A stretch of DNA of 64,000 nucleotides from Paenibacillus_AR mesotrionivorans (lineage in GTDB: Bacteria; Bacillota; Bacilli; Paenibacillales; NBRC-103111). Under the pieces are notes generated by a model that was given only the letters and a program-made list of their open reading frames with translations, did no database searches and had not been told where the DNA came from. The position numbers were made by a program, and so were the translations under genes. Position 1 is the first letter of the stretch. Each line of letters starts with the position of its first letter. The stretch covers positions 186,001 through 250,000 of the forward strand of contig NZ_JBJURJ010000008.1 of assembly GCF_046098205.1 (NCBI RefSeq), in the 5' to 3' direction. Positions 40,714 to 48,668 of the stretch are shown piece by piece.

Positions 40714-41088
40714 ATGGAATTTTACAGATTCGGCCAAGAGACTGGCAAGCAAATTTCAAAATTTAACTCGGATTTTATCATGTCCCGCATTATCCAAACC
40801 GAACATGCTGCTCATATTGGATGTATGCATCTGGAAGCGGGTGGTCTGATTGGTTATCACCAGGCGGTGACGCCTCAGTTACTCTTGATTCTAGTTGGGG
40901 AGGGCACGGTCAGAGGGGATAAGGACGAGTATGTGAACGTGCAAGCCGGTGATGCTGTCTTCTGGAACAAGCAGGAGTGGCATGAAACCAAAACGGCAAC
41001 AGGATTAACGGCCATCGTCATCGAAAGTGAGGAATTACGTCCTTCGTTGTATATGAGTGTAAAGGTGACCGTAAATGCACCGGAATGA
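40714..41088 (+). CDS. Small cupin-domain protein
   Basis: A 124-residue single-domain cupin. The two motifs appear as GGLIGYHQAVTPQLLLILVG (motif 1 region) and AGDAVFWNKQEWHETKTA (motif 2 region with PxGDxxxWxxxxWH-like His). Its 3' end overlaps the following XRE-type regulator gene by 14 bp, so they are translationally coupled. In many regulators an XRE helix-turn-helix and a cupin sit in one chain; here they are separate and in the reverse order. It may sense a small molecule for the partner regulator. Confidence 0.8.
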   Translation: MEFYRFGQETGKQISKFNSDFIMSRIIQTEHAAHIGCMHLEAGGLIGYHQAVTPQLLLILVGEGTVRGDKDEYVNVQAGDAVFWNKQEWHETKTATGLTAIVIESEELRPSLYMSVKVTVNAPE

Positions 41089-41323
41089 GCCTCCCGGCGA
41101 TAAAAACATTATTGGAAGCAAAGTTGTAGCCACTCGAAAAGCCAAGCGGGTGAAGCAAAAGGACTTTCTTGCCCGATTGCAAACCTTTGGCCTGGACATC
41201 AGCCCCACCAGCCTCTCCCGTTTGGAAGGGCAATACCGGCTGGTCCAGGACTACGAGCTCGTTGCCATCGCCAAGGCATTGGAGGTTTCTGTGCAAGAAC
41301 TGCTAGGGGAGCAACAGAGCTGA
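41075..41323 (+). CDS. XRE-family helix-turn-helix regulator (82 aa)
   Basis: An 82-residue DNA-binding protein with a single XRE/Cro-type helix-turn-helix (IIGSKVVATRKAKRVKQKDF, ISPTSLSRLEGQYRLV, DYELVAIAKALEVSVQELLG). It lacks any sensor domain. The start overlaps the cupin gene by 14 bp; the ribosome binding site lies inside that gene. The unit ends just before a repeat element. Confidence 0.82.
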   Translation: MHRNEPPGDKNIIGSKVVATRKAKRVKQKDFLARLQTFGLDISPTSLSRLEGQYRLVQDYELVAIAKALEVSVQELLGEQQS

Positions 41324-41367
41324 CCCCTTATTCTCCACCTCCCCATACGCCGAACGAATAGCTCAAA

Positions 41368-41542
41368 TGCAAAAGTGCATCTATTTTTGGCCTACCGTGG
41401 CTTTAGGTGGCCCTATCCTGCAAAACTGCAGTTATTTTCTACCAGTAAGCGCTACCGCGGCATTTGCAGCGTTAATAGATGCACTTTTGCAGGATGGGAT
41501 CCCCCTCTCCCTCCACACCTTAAAAATAAATGCATTTTTGCA
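41368..41542. repeat. Symmetric intergenic repeat element, four copies at 51-bp spacing
   Basis: Two direct 18-bp copies of TGCAAAA-TGCA--TATT (41368-41385 and 41419-41436) are followed by two inverted copies (41474-41491 and 41525-41542). The spacing is exactly 51 bp in each pair. Copies 1 and 3 are perfect reverse complements of each other over 18 bp. The total length (about 175 bp) and 2+2 layout match the element at 13201-13385, although the motif sequence is different. No coding frame is credible in 41324-41577. Confidence 0.75.
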
Positions 41543-41577
41543 TTTTACGTCTGTGTTTCACCCGGCATCCCCCACCC

Positions 41578-41949
41578 TTAAGGTCCCTTCACAACAATGC
41601 TTACACTCCCTTTGGCTTTTTTACCTGTTACCGAGCATGTATAGGTGCCGCTTTCGGCAATTTTTACTTGAAACGAACCTGTAGGAATATCTGACCCTTG
41701 ATATACCGGTTCATCCCTGTCTTTTTGTAAGACAATATCCAGCTTGCCTGCAGTGCTGACGATCTCGAAGCTCACCGAATCCCCTTGCTTCACCTCCAGC
41801 AATTGAACATCCGTTGTGTTCAATACCTTGTACTCCATCCTTAACTGATGCGCATCTCCTATCCGGCTCCCATCAAAATCCGATGAGGAACAGGCTGTCA
41901 AGATAAGTACAAAAAGCAATACCGACACCACGATTTTCCTTTTGGCCAT
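41578..41949 (-). CDS. Small lipoprotein of unknown function
   Basis: A 123-residue protein with a lipoprotein signal (KRKIVVSVLLFVLILTAC, lipobox Cys at about 20). The remainder forms a beta-sandwich-like domain (SVSFEIVSTAGKLDIVLQKD, GSFQVKIAESGTYTCSVTGK) reminiscent of small binding or sensor modules. No family was recognised. It stands alone, facing the repeat element, with start ATG 41949 behind AGAAGGG. Confidence 0.65.
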   Translation of the reverse strand: MAKRKIVVSVLLFVLILTACSSSDFDGSRIGDAHQLRMEYKVLNTTDVQLLEVKQGDSVSFEIVSTAGKLDIVLQKDRDEPVYQGSDIPTGSFQVKIAESGTYTCSVTGKKAKGSVSIVVKGP

Positions 41950-42023
41950 CGTTTACCCTTCTTTCCATTCTCTTTTTCGGTTACAGCAATTCTACCACAT
42001 CCTCTAAATCCCAAGTTCTTTAA

Positions 42024-42055
42024 TTGACACAAATAAAATGTACTGTACACATTTT
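42024..42055 (+). promoter_or_regulatory. Candidate promoter and palindrome before the Gfo/Idh/MocA gene
   Basis: TTGACA (42024-42029) is followed by a TACACA-like -10 at a 16-bp spacing. AAAATGT (42035-42041) and ACATTTT (42049-42055) form an inverted repeat over the spacer and -10, suitable for a repressor. The regulator could be the AraC-type protein encoded convergently. Confidence 0.45.
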
Positions 42056-42114
42056 ATCCGTCCACTCTCTCTACTACAATAAAAGCATCATCTCGCCAGT
42101 AGGGGGCTATTATT

Positions 42115-43278
42115 ATGATTCGTGTTGCAATTATCGGAACCGGGAATATTTCGGCCGCCCATATTAATGCATATCTTGCATTTCCGGAGCGCTGCAAAAT
42201 TGTGGCTTTGGTAGACATTTATCCGGAGAAGGCCCAGGCCAAAAAAGAACAGTTTGGTCTGGACGCCGACGTATATGATTCCCATAAGCTGTTGCTGGGA
42301 TCAGAGGACATTGATTTGGTCAGCATCTGTACCCCGCCCTTCAGCCATGCAGAAATTGCTGTGGACTTCCTGAACGACAGCAGACATGTCATCGTGGAAA
42401 AACCCATGGCTGCTTCGTTGGAGGAATGTGACCGCATGAATGCCGCTGCCGCAAAAAGAGGAACGGTGTTTTCTGTCATCGCCCAAAACCGTTTCCTCAA
42501 TCCCATTATGAATCTGAAGCATGTATTGGACAGCGGCAAAATCGGCCGGGTGCTTCACGCACAGGTAGATTCCTTCTGGTGGCGGGGGCATTGCTATTAC
42601 GATCTGTGGTGGCGGGGGCTGTGGTCCAAGGAAGGGGGCGGCTGCACCCTGAACCATGCCGTGCATCATATTGATATGCTAGGCTGGATGATGGGTTTGC
42701 CCAACAAGGTATCCGCCCTGTTAAGCAATGCCGCACATGACAACGCGGAGATCGAGGATATTTCCATAGCGGCGCTGCAGTATGAGAAAGGTGCAGTTGC
42801 CCAAGTGACCAGCTCTGTCATTCATCATGGTGAGGAACAACAGCTCATCTTCCAGGGTGAAAATGCGCGGATTTCTGCTCCGTGGAAGGTGCATGCCTCC
42901 ACCTCTCTCGAGAATGGGTTCCCCAAGAAGAATGAGGAATTGGAGCAGGAGCTTAACGACCTCTACAGCACACTTCCGCAGCTCACCCATCAGGCACATG
43001 AAGGCCAAATTGAGAATGTGCTTACAGCCATCGAAACGGGCGGCGCTCCTTTTATTACCGGAGAAAGCGGCCGTATGACCATCGAGCTTATTACGGCGAT
43101 TTACAAAGCGGGTTTTCAGCAAAAGACGGTTGAGCTTCCCATTACCAAGAGCGATCCCTACTATACTGTTCAAGGGATTATGGAGAATGCACCACACTTC
43201 TACGAGAAGACCAACTCGGTGATCAATCTGGGCAGCAGCCAGGAGATTACGCTAGGCGGCAGCTACAGCAGCAAATAA
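42115..43278 (+). CDS. Gfo/Idh/MocA family oxidoreductase
   Basis: A 387-residue NAD(P)-dependent sugar dehydrogenase-like enzyme. The N-terminal Rossmann fold opens with VAIIGTGNISAAHINAYLAF (GxGxxxxxH), followed by VDIYPEKAQAKKEQFGLD; the conserved EKP motif is present (HVIVEKPMAASLEECDRM). The C-terminal domain contains the region GGCTLNHAVHHIDMLGWMMG with the usual GG---HxxD catalytic signature. Family members oxidise or epimerise sugars, inositols or sugar acids; the substrate is unknown, but iolB-like and glycan genes in the window make a sugar-acid or inositol substrate reasonable. It converges on an AraC gene with a shared terminator. Confidence 0.9.
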   Translation: MIRVAIIGTGNISAAHINAYLAFPERCKIVALVDIYPEKAQAKKEQFGLDADVYDSHKLLLGSEDIDLVSICTPPFSHAEIAVDFLNDSRHVIVEKPMAASLEECDRMNAAAAKRGTVFSVIAQNRFLNPIMNLKHVLDSGKIGRVLHAQVDSFWWRGHCYYDLWWRGLWSKEGGGCTLNHAVHHIDMLGWMMGLPNKVSALLSNAAHDNAEIEDISIAALQYEKGAVAQVTSSVIHHGEEQQLIFQGENARISAPWKVHASTSLENGFPKKNEELEQELNDLYSTLPQLTHQAHEGQIENVLTAIETGGAPFITGESGRMTIELITAIYKAGFQQKTVELPITKSDPYYTVQGIMENAPHFYEKTNSVINLGSSQEITLGGSYSSK

Positions 43279-43284
43279 CGCAGT

Positions 43285-43320
43285 AGGACGCACTCTTATT
43301 ACAGAATGCGTCCTTCTTTT
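43285..43320 (+). terminator. Terminator between the convergent Gfo/Idh and AraC genes
   Basis: The arms AGGACGCA (43285-43292) and TGCGTCCT (43307-43314) have a 14-base loop and are followed by TCTTTT. It stands seven bases past the oxidoreductase stop. Confidence 0.75.
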
Positions 43321-43323
43321 ATC

Positions 43324-44109
43324 CTATTTATGTTGAACCTCATGCTGAGATATTTTATAGACATCTGCGTTGTTCCGGTACATCTTGGGGCTAACCCCCA
43401 TCAGACGTTTAAAGGTGCTGCTGAAATAATAAATATCCTTAAAGCCGGTTTTCTCCGCTACTTCTCCCACATTATATTCTCCGGATTCCAGCAGGGAAGC
43501 CGCTTTGTTGATGCGGACCTGATTAATAAAGTCCGAGATGGTGCGTTTCTCCAGCTTTTTGAATAGGGCTCCGCAATAAACGGGATTGATATTGGCCGCA
43601 GCCGCCAGAGACTTGACGGTCAATTCTTCATGGTAATGCTCGATGATATGCCGCTTGATCAGCCCTACGTGGACATTGGCCTCTTCCTTCCCTTTTTCAA
43701 ACAGAAGCTTGTGCAGTATGAGGCTAAAGAGGGCGTGGCATTTCATCAGGTAACCATCTTTTCTCTGCAGCCACTCATAATTCATTTCATTATATAACCC
43801 CTGAAACTCCATGATGTCCTTCCACTGGGTTACTGGAGGCAGATCCAGCTTTTCCCCCTCCGGCAGCACAAAATCGATGGCTACACAAACCATACCCGGG
43901 GTAGTGGCAGTGCGGACGCTTTGCGGCCGGATACACAGAATGTCACCCTGCTGCAGTTGGCAAGGGATGCCGTCGATAATATAATCCGCACTCCCCTCCA
44001 AAACAAAAACCAGGTCGTAGCAGTGAATTTTGTGATTCACGATCCTCCAGTTGGAGTCACATTCCTTCTTGACGAAATAGATAATCTGCGGGTGGAAGAT
44101 GTCGTTCAT
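43324..44109 (-). CDS. AraC-family regulator with N-terminal cupin sensor
   Basis: A 261-residue regulator: N-terminal cupin-like arabinose-binding fold (HCYDLVFVLEGSADYIIDGI) and a C-terminal AraC double helix-turn-helix (YHEELTVKSLAAAANINPVY, RINKAASLLESGEYNVGEVA, FKDIYYFSSTFKRLMGVSPK). It starts at ATG 44109 behind GAGGAG; the TTG at 44118 is too close. It is transcribed 13 bp after the MBL hydrolase gene, so both form one unit that converges on the Gfo/Idh gene, whose operator-like palindrome (42035-42055) it may bind. Confidence 0.87.
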   Translation of the reverse strand: MNDIFHPQIIYFVKKECDSNWRIVNHKIHCYDLVFVLEGSADYIIDGIPCQLQQGDILCIRPQSVRTATTPGMVCVAIDFVLPEGEKLDLPPVTQWKDIMEFQGLYNEMNYEWLQRKDGYLMKCHALFSLILHKLLFEKGKEEANVHVGLIKRHIIEHYHEELTVKSLAAAANINPVYCGALFKKLEKRTISDFINQVRINKAASLLESGEYNVGEVAEKTGFKDIYYFSSTFKRLMGVSPKMYRNNADVYKISQHEVQHK

Positions 44110-44122
44110 GGCAAGCACTCCT

Positions 44123-44947
44123 CTACAAATCGATGACCTGCCCTGTTTTCAAGCTGCTGATCTGGTTTCCCAAAGCTTTCCGTAATAACTCGAATGCTTT
44201 TGGCCCTGTACAATGACAGGTATATATTTCAACATTTTTGCTGTGCAATTTGGCTCCCAATTCGTTAATAAAACGGGTGCCCTCCGTTTTTTTGCTAATC
44301 GGATTGTAGAGATGCAGGCCGCCAACGACACAGTCGATTTTTAACCCCGCTTTCTCTTCGCATTCCTGGAGAATATTTACGATTCCCGTGTGGGAGCATC
44401 CCGAAATTAATATCGTTTTTCCCTTCTCCTGCAGCAGGAGATGCTGCTCATGCTGAAAGCCATCTAATGCGTATGTATGTTTATCCTTCACCAGCAGGCT
44501 CCGGTTGCCATTAGGAGTTAATTCCCCTCCAGTAATATTTGATACCAGTGTTAACTCTTCATCGATAGGATGAAGATCCTCGGTAAATACCATCCGGTTA
44601 TGAGCCCTCAGTTCCGGCTCTAACCCAACATATACCTTCAGATACTTGAAAAGGGACGCGTAATATGCATCGAACGCCTGGCGGCGTATATAGATTTTGG
44701 CTTTGTCGTTATGCGCCAAGAAGGCCTTTAATCCGCCACCGTGGTCCTTATGACCATGCGAGATAATGACCAGATCCACAGCCTTGATATCAATGTGAAG
44801 CCTCTCTGCATTGTGGAGAAAGGTATCGTCCGGACCTACATCAAATAGAATGTTATGCTTGGCAGTTTGTATATGAAGGCATAAGCCATGTTTATGAATG
44901 TATTCCTTGGAAATGGACGAATTCTCCACTAATGCCGTGATGATCAC
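44123..44947 (-). CDS. MBL-fold metallohydrolase, MptA/DHPS-like family
   Basis: A 274-residue metallo-beta-lactamase-fold protein. The dinuclear metal motif is present as SHGHKDHGGGL (about 62-72), followed by further conserved residues DVGPDDTFLHNAERL and the late SGCSHTGIVNILQECEE region that binds the second metal. The group contains 7,8-dihydropterin-6-methyl-4-(beta-D-ribofuranosyl)-aminobenzene 5'-phosphate synthase-like proteins, many of unknown function. Start GTG 44947 behind GGAGG. It forms a unit with the downstream AraC regulator. Confidence 0.85.
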   Translation of the reverse strand: MIITALVENSSISKEYIHKHGLCLHIQTAKHNILFDVGPDDTFLHNAERLHIDIKAVDLVIISHGHKDHGGGLKAFLAHNDKAKIYIRRQAFDAYYASLFKYLKVYVGLEPELRAHNRMVFTEDLHPIDEELTLVSNITGGELTPNGNRSLLVKDKHTYALDGFQHEQHLLLQEKGKTILISGCSHTGIVNILQECEEKAGLKIDCVVGGLHLYNPISKKTEGTRFINELGAKLHSKNVEIYTCHCTGPKAFELLRKALGNQISSLKTGQVIDL

Positions 44948-45064
44948 GTGATTTCCTCCTTTTTTGAGACCAAATCTCCCAAGAACCTCTGTTAAATAAA
45001 GGGTTTTCTACGTAAACCGAGAAATAGATGGAGACCCTATCCAGTATACTAAAGGAGAATAAGA

Positions 45065-46358
45065 ATGAGAAGCATCTATGTGTTTCTGGTTGCCGTAATC
45101 CTGTTTGGGCTCGTTCCGGTTCAGGTGTTGGCGGAGGATCAGCCCATTCATGTGATTCTGAACGGAAAAGAAGTGGTTTTCCCGGCACCGCCGCGGATTG
45201 AAAACGGTACCACTCTTGTGCCGTTCCGGGCTCTTTTTGAAGCGGTTGAGATGGAGGTTTTATGGGATGGGGAGACCCAGACCATTACAGCGGAAGGCAA
45301 TCAAGAGAAGCTTCAACTGCGTATCGGGGATGACAATGCCACTAATAACGGACAGACCGTTGAATTGGAAATTTCACCTCAGCTCATCGAAGGGATAGCG
45401 TATGTGCCTCTCCGCTTTGTCGGGGAAGCCCTGGATTATCTGGTGGATTTCCAGCAAAGTGAAGGGTCCGCTTCTATCCATCTCAGAACCTCCGCTTTGC
45501 GGCTTCCGTTAAGCAGGGACCCATACTCGCTGGACCCAGCTGTATCCAATGATAACATTTCGTACGAACCTCTTATCGGACTCTTCGAAGGCTTGGTACG
45601 CAGCACTGAGAATGGCGGCATTGTACCTGCAGCAGCATCTTCTTGGGAGATATCGGAGGACAAAAAAAGCTACACATTCCACATCCGTTCCGACGCAGTT
45701 TGGTCAAACGGAGATCCGTTAACCGCCCAGGATTTTGCAGCCTCCTGGAAACGGGTCGCCGATTTGAACGCATCGTTAGGCGCCGATTTCTTAAGTCATA
45801 TTGACCAGGTTAACTGAAGCACAAAGACTCCTAAAGGAAGGATTGAAGGAAGAAGGTGTAACCACACTTTCACCAATTACGATCACAGTCAATGAAGGTG
45901 TGCATTACATAATTGCAGCTAATATAGCGAAGATGTGGAAGGAAAACCTGGGAATCGAGTCCCGAATCCTTATTGTGAAATCCGAGGCTTGGCTTAACAG
46001 CCAAAAAACATTAAAGTATCAAATTATCCGTGCAGGATATTCCGCTGATTATAATGACCCAACCGCTTTCTTGGACATGTGGGGTTCTGGGAGCAGCCTA
46101 AACTATTCAGGATTTAAGGATGAATCCTACGATCAAATGCTTCATAAGGCAAACGTCACAACGGATACCCATGAAAGAATGCGCATTCTTGCCGAAGCAG
46201 AGAAGTACCTTATTGAAGAGCAGGCGGTCATTATGCCTGTCTATTATTATCCAAATGTATGGGTCCAAAAGAAAAGCATCCATAACATCAAGATGAATTA
46301 TAATGGAACGATCGACTATACCAGAAGCTATTACAAACCCGTTATCCCATTGCTTTGA
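45065..46358 (+). pseudogene. Disrupted stalk-domain/OppA-type substrate-binding gene (internal deletion and frameshift)
   Basis: Two adjacent open frames match the two ends of the intact paralogue downstream (46667-48616). The first (45065-45817, 250 aa) ends with DFLSHIDQVN followed at once by TGA; the second, in another frame (to 46358), resumes at TEAQRLLKEGLKEEG. By comparison about 223 residues (paralogue residues 251-473) are missing and the join shifts the frame. The junction has GTTAAC followed by TGAAGC, while the paralogue has GTTACAGAAGCC at the distal point, suggesting deletion at short GTTA homology. The N-terminus holds a signal peptide and a copper-amine-oxidase-type stalk domain. 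The product could only be a truncated stalk protein. Confidence 0.85.
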
Positions 46359-46545
46359 ATGCTACAAAGAATAAAAAGAGACCCAGAATAGTGTAAAATA
46401 CTCTTGCTCCGGTTCTGCCAAACATCTTCAAAAAAATACGCGCCTGCCTGTGGTTAAAGAACCAGTCCCAATTCAGAATGGACGCCACGATACTAAATAA
46501 TCCTGCTCCAAAGCCAATTATGACCGCGAAAGTATTGTTCTCCAT
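46342..46545 (-). CDS. Immunity protein 17 (Imm17)-like small membrane protein
   Basis: A 67-residue protein with two hydrophobic helices: FAVIIGFGAGLFSIVASILN, then WDWFFNHRQARIFLKMFGRT, GARVFYTILGLFLFFVAFKA. The motif NWDWFFN--AR-F-K-FGRTGAR-FY-ILG is the Imm17 family signature from polymorphic toxin systems. It starts at ATG 46545 behind GGGGG and overlaps the 3' end of the upstream pseudogene by 17 bp. No toxin gene is visible on either side, so it may be an orphan immunity gene that protects against a neighbour's toxin. Confidence 0.7.
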   Translation of the reverse strand: MENNTFAVIIGFGAGLFSIVASILNWDWFFNHRQARIFLKMFGRTGARVFYTILGLFLFFVAFKAMG

Positions 46546-46666
46546 TGTATCCCCCTCTTATTAAAAATTAGAAAAAACAGGAATTACGTCGAATTATAGG
46601 GTAGATTATTCCTTTTTACAAGAAAAAGATTCGCTGACAACTATTTTAAAGGAGAATAGAGTAAAG

Positions 46667-48616
46667 ATGAGAAGCATCTATGCATTGCTGGTTACGGTAC
46701 TTCTGTGTGGGTTATTTCCGGTACAAGGACATGCCCAGGAAACTCCCATTCATGTGATTCTGAACGGAAAAGAAGTGGTTTTCCCGGCACCGCCGCGGAT
46801 TGAAAACGGTACCACTCTTGTGCCTTTTCGGGCTCTTTTTGAAGCGGTTGAGATGGAGGTTTTATGGGATAACAATACGCAAACCATCACGGCTCAAGGC
46901 AATCAAAAGAAGCTTCACCTGCGTATTGGGGATGACAAAGCTACTAATAATGGACAGACCGTTGAGTTGGAGACTCCACCTCAGCTTATCGATGATGTTG
47001 CGTATGTACCTCTCCGCTTTGTAGGGGAAGCCTTGGATTATCTGGTGGATTACCAAAGGGGTAACGACTCGATTCGGATCAGTCTTAGAGTTTCCGCTTT
47101 GCGGTTTCCGTTAAGCGGAGATCCGGTTTCGCTGGATCCGGCTGTGTCGACTAACGTCAATTCCATGCAGCCACTCATCGGCCTGTTCGAGGGACTTGTG
47201 CGGACGGACGAAAAAGGCAACATCTTGCCTGCCACGGCATCATCTTGGGATATATCAGAGGACATGAAAACCTATCGCTTCAACATCCGCCCCGATGCCG
47301 TCTGGTCCAACGGTGATGCGGTAACCGCACAGGATTTTGCTGCCTCCTGGAAACGGGTCGTTGATTTAAATGCTTCGCTTGGTGTTGATTTTCTGTCTCA
47401 CATTGACCAAGTAAACGCCTATCGCCAGGGAAAAGTAGGCTGGGAGGATACCGGAATCCGGGCAGAATCAGACAAGGTTTTGGAAATCCGTCTGGAGAAC
47501 CCGATTCCCTACTTCTTGCAGCTTCTAGCTGATATTACATTAGTACCCGTCCATTCTACTGCGAGAAATCTGTCCCTGTGGAATGATGACCCTCTCCATT
47601 TTGTATCTAATGGACCGTTCATTCTTGAGAGTTGGGATCTTGGGAATTACATTGTATTACAGAAGAATCCCGCCTATCACAGCTCTAGCGAAATCTTTTT
47701 TCAGCAGGTTCACTTTATCATTACAGATTACATGGATCATAACCCAACATCCTTATATGTGAAGGGTGAGTTGGATTGGACAGGTGCTCCATTTACAGAC
47801 TTGAATATTCCTGATTTAGGGCTGCTTTATCAAGATGAAACAAATGAGATGTACGTAAAATCTAAAGCGAATACATATTATTACTTATTTAACCTGACCC
47901 AGAAGCCCTTCAATAACGTAAAGGTGCGCAAGGCATTAACTATGGCAATTGATAACGAAACTATCGTCCAAGAATATTTCCAGATAAAAGTTCGTCCAGC
48001 TCATGGCATCGTTCCTCCTCTTATAAAAGGAGAAAAGTCTGATTACCGGGATGAATACCCCGATCCGTCTATTGAATTTAATGTTACAGAAGCCAAAAAG
48101 CTGTTAAAGGAAGGGCTTCAAGAAGAGGGATTATCCACCTTCCCGGCAGTTACAATCACAGTCAATGAAGGTATGCATTATTTGATTGCTGAGAAAATAG
48201 CGAAAATGTGGAAGAAAAATTTGGGGATACAACTCAAGTTGCATGTTGTTGATGCTGAAACTTGGCGTGCGAGCTTAAAAACATCAGACTACCAAGTCGC
48301 ACGTACGGGATATTACGCTGATTATAACGATCCGACCACATTTTTGGATATGTGGAGCTCATGGAGCAGCAAAAACTACTCAGGGTTCGATGATGACTTT
48401 TATGATCAATTACTCCAGAAAGCAAATTCCGTAACAGATACTCATGAAAGAATGCGAATTCTCGCAGAAGCGGAAGCCTACCTAATTGAAGATCAAGCCG
48501 TTATTATGCCGCTATACTATACTCCAAACCTATGGGCTCAAAAGAAAGAAATTCAAAATATCAGTATGGGTTATAACGGATTGATCGATTATACCCGCAG
48601 CTATTACAAACCTTAA
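46667..48616 (+). CDS. Stalk-domain fused to OppA-type peptide-binding protein (649 aa)
   Basis: A 649-residue exported fusion: signal peptide (1-23, RSIYALLVTVLLCGLFPVQG) without a lipobox, a copper-amine-oxidase N-domain-like module (about 26-140: IHVILNGKEVVFPAPPRIEN, GTTLVPFRALFEAVEMEVLW), then a family 5 (SBP_bac_5/OppA) solute-binding domain (about 145-649) with FPLSGDPVSLDPAV, LIGLFEGLVRTDEKGNILPA and DYTRSYYKP at the end. The dipeptide/oligopeptide ligand is inferred. The usual lipid anchor is replaced by the stalk module, which is unusual. Start ATG 46667 after AAAGGAG. The first half of the stalk region is nearly identical at DNA level to that of the upstream pseudogene (45144-45240 vs 46747-46850), indicating recent duplication or gene conversion. 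Confidence 0.85.
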   Translation: MRSIYALLVTVLLCGLFPVQGHAQETPIHVILNGKEVVFPAPPRIENGTTLVPFRALFEAVEMEVLWDNNTQTITAQGNQKKLHLRIGDDKATNNGQTVELETPPQLIDDVAYVPLRFVGEALDYLVDYQRGNDSIRISLRVSALRFPLSGDPVSLDPAVSTNVNSMQPLIGLFEGLVRTDEKGNILPATASSWDISEDMKTYRFNIRPDAVWSNGDAVTAQDFAASWKRVVDLNASLGVDFLSHIDQVNAYRQGKVGWEDTGIRAESDKVLEIRLENPIPYFLQLLADITLVPVHSTARNLSLWNDDPLHFVSNGPFILESWDLGNYIVLQKNPAYHSSSEIFFQQVHFIITDYMDHNPTSLYVKGELDWTGAPFTDLNIPDLGLLYQDETNEMYVKSKANTYYYLFNLTQKPFNNVKVRKALTMAIDNETIVQEYFQIKVRPAHGIVPPLIKGEKSDYRDEYPDPSIEFNVTEAKKLLKEGLQEEGLSTFPAVTITVNEGMHYLIAEKIAKMWKKNLGIQLKLHVVDAETWRASLKTSDYQVARTGYYADYNDPTTFLDMWSSWSSKNYSGFDDDFYDQLLQKANSVTDTHERMRILAEAEAYLIEDQAVIMPLYYTPNLWAQKKEIQNISMGYNGLIDYTRSYYKP

Positions 48617-48621
48617 AAACG

Positions 48622-48655
48622 AAAAGGAGCCCGCCTTGCCGCGCGGCTCCTTTTT
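48622..48655. terminator. Bidirectional terminator between the OppA fusion and the histidine kinase
   Basis: The arms AAAAGGAGCC (48622-48631) and GGCTCCTTTT (48645-48654) have a GC-rich inner part and a T-tract; A-runs on the left serve the minus strand gene too. Confidence 0.85.
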
Positions 48656-48668
48656 GTAATTATCCGCT

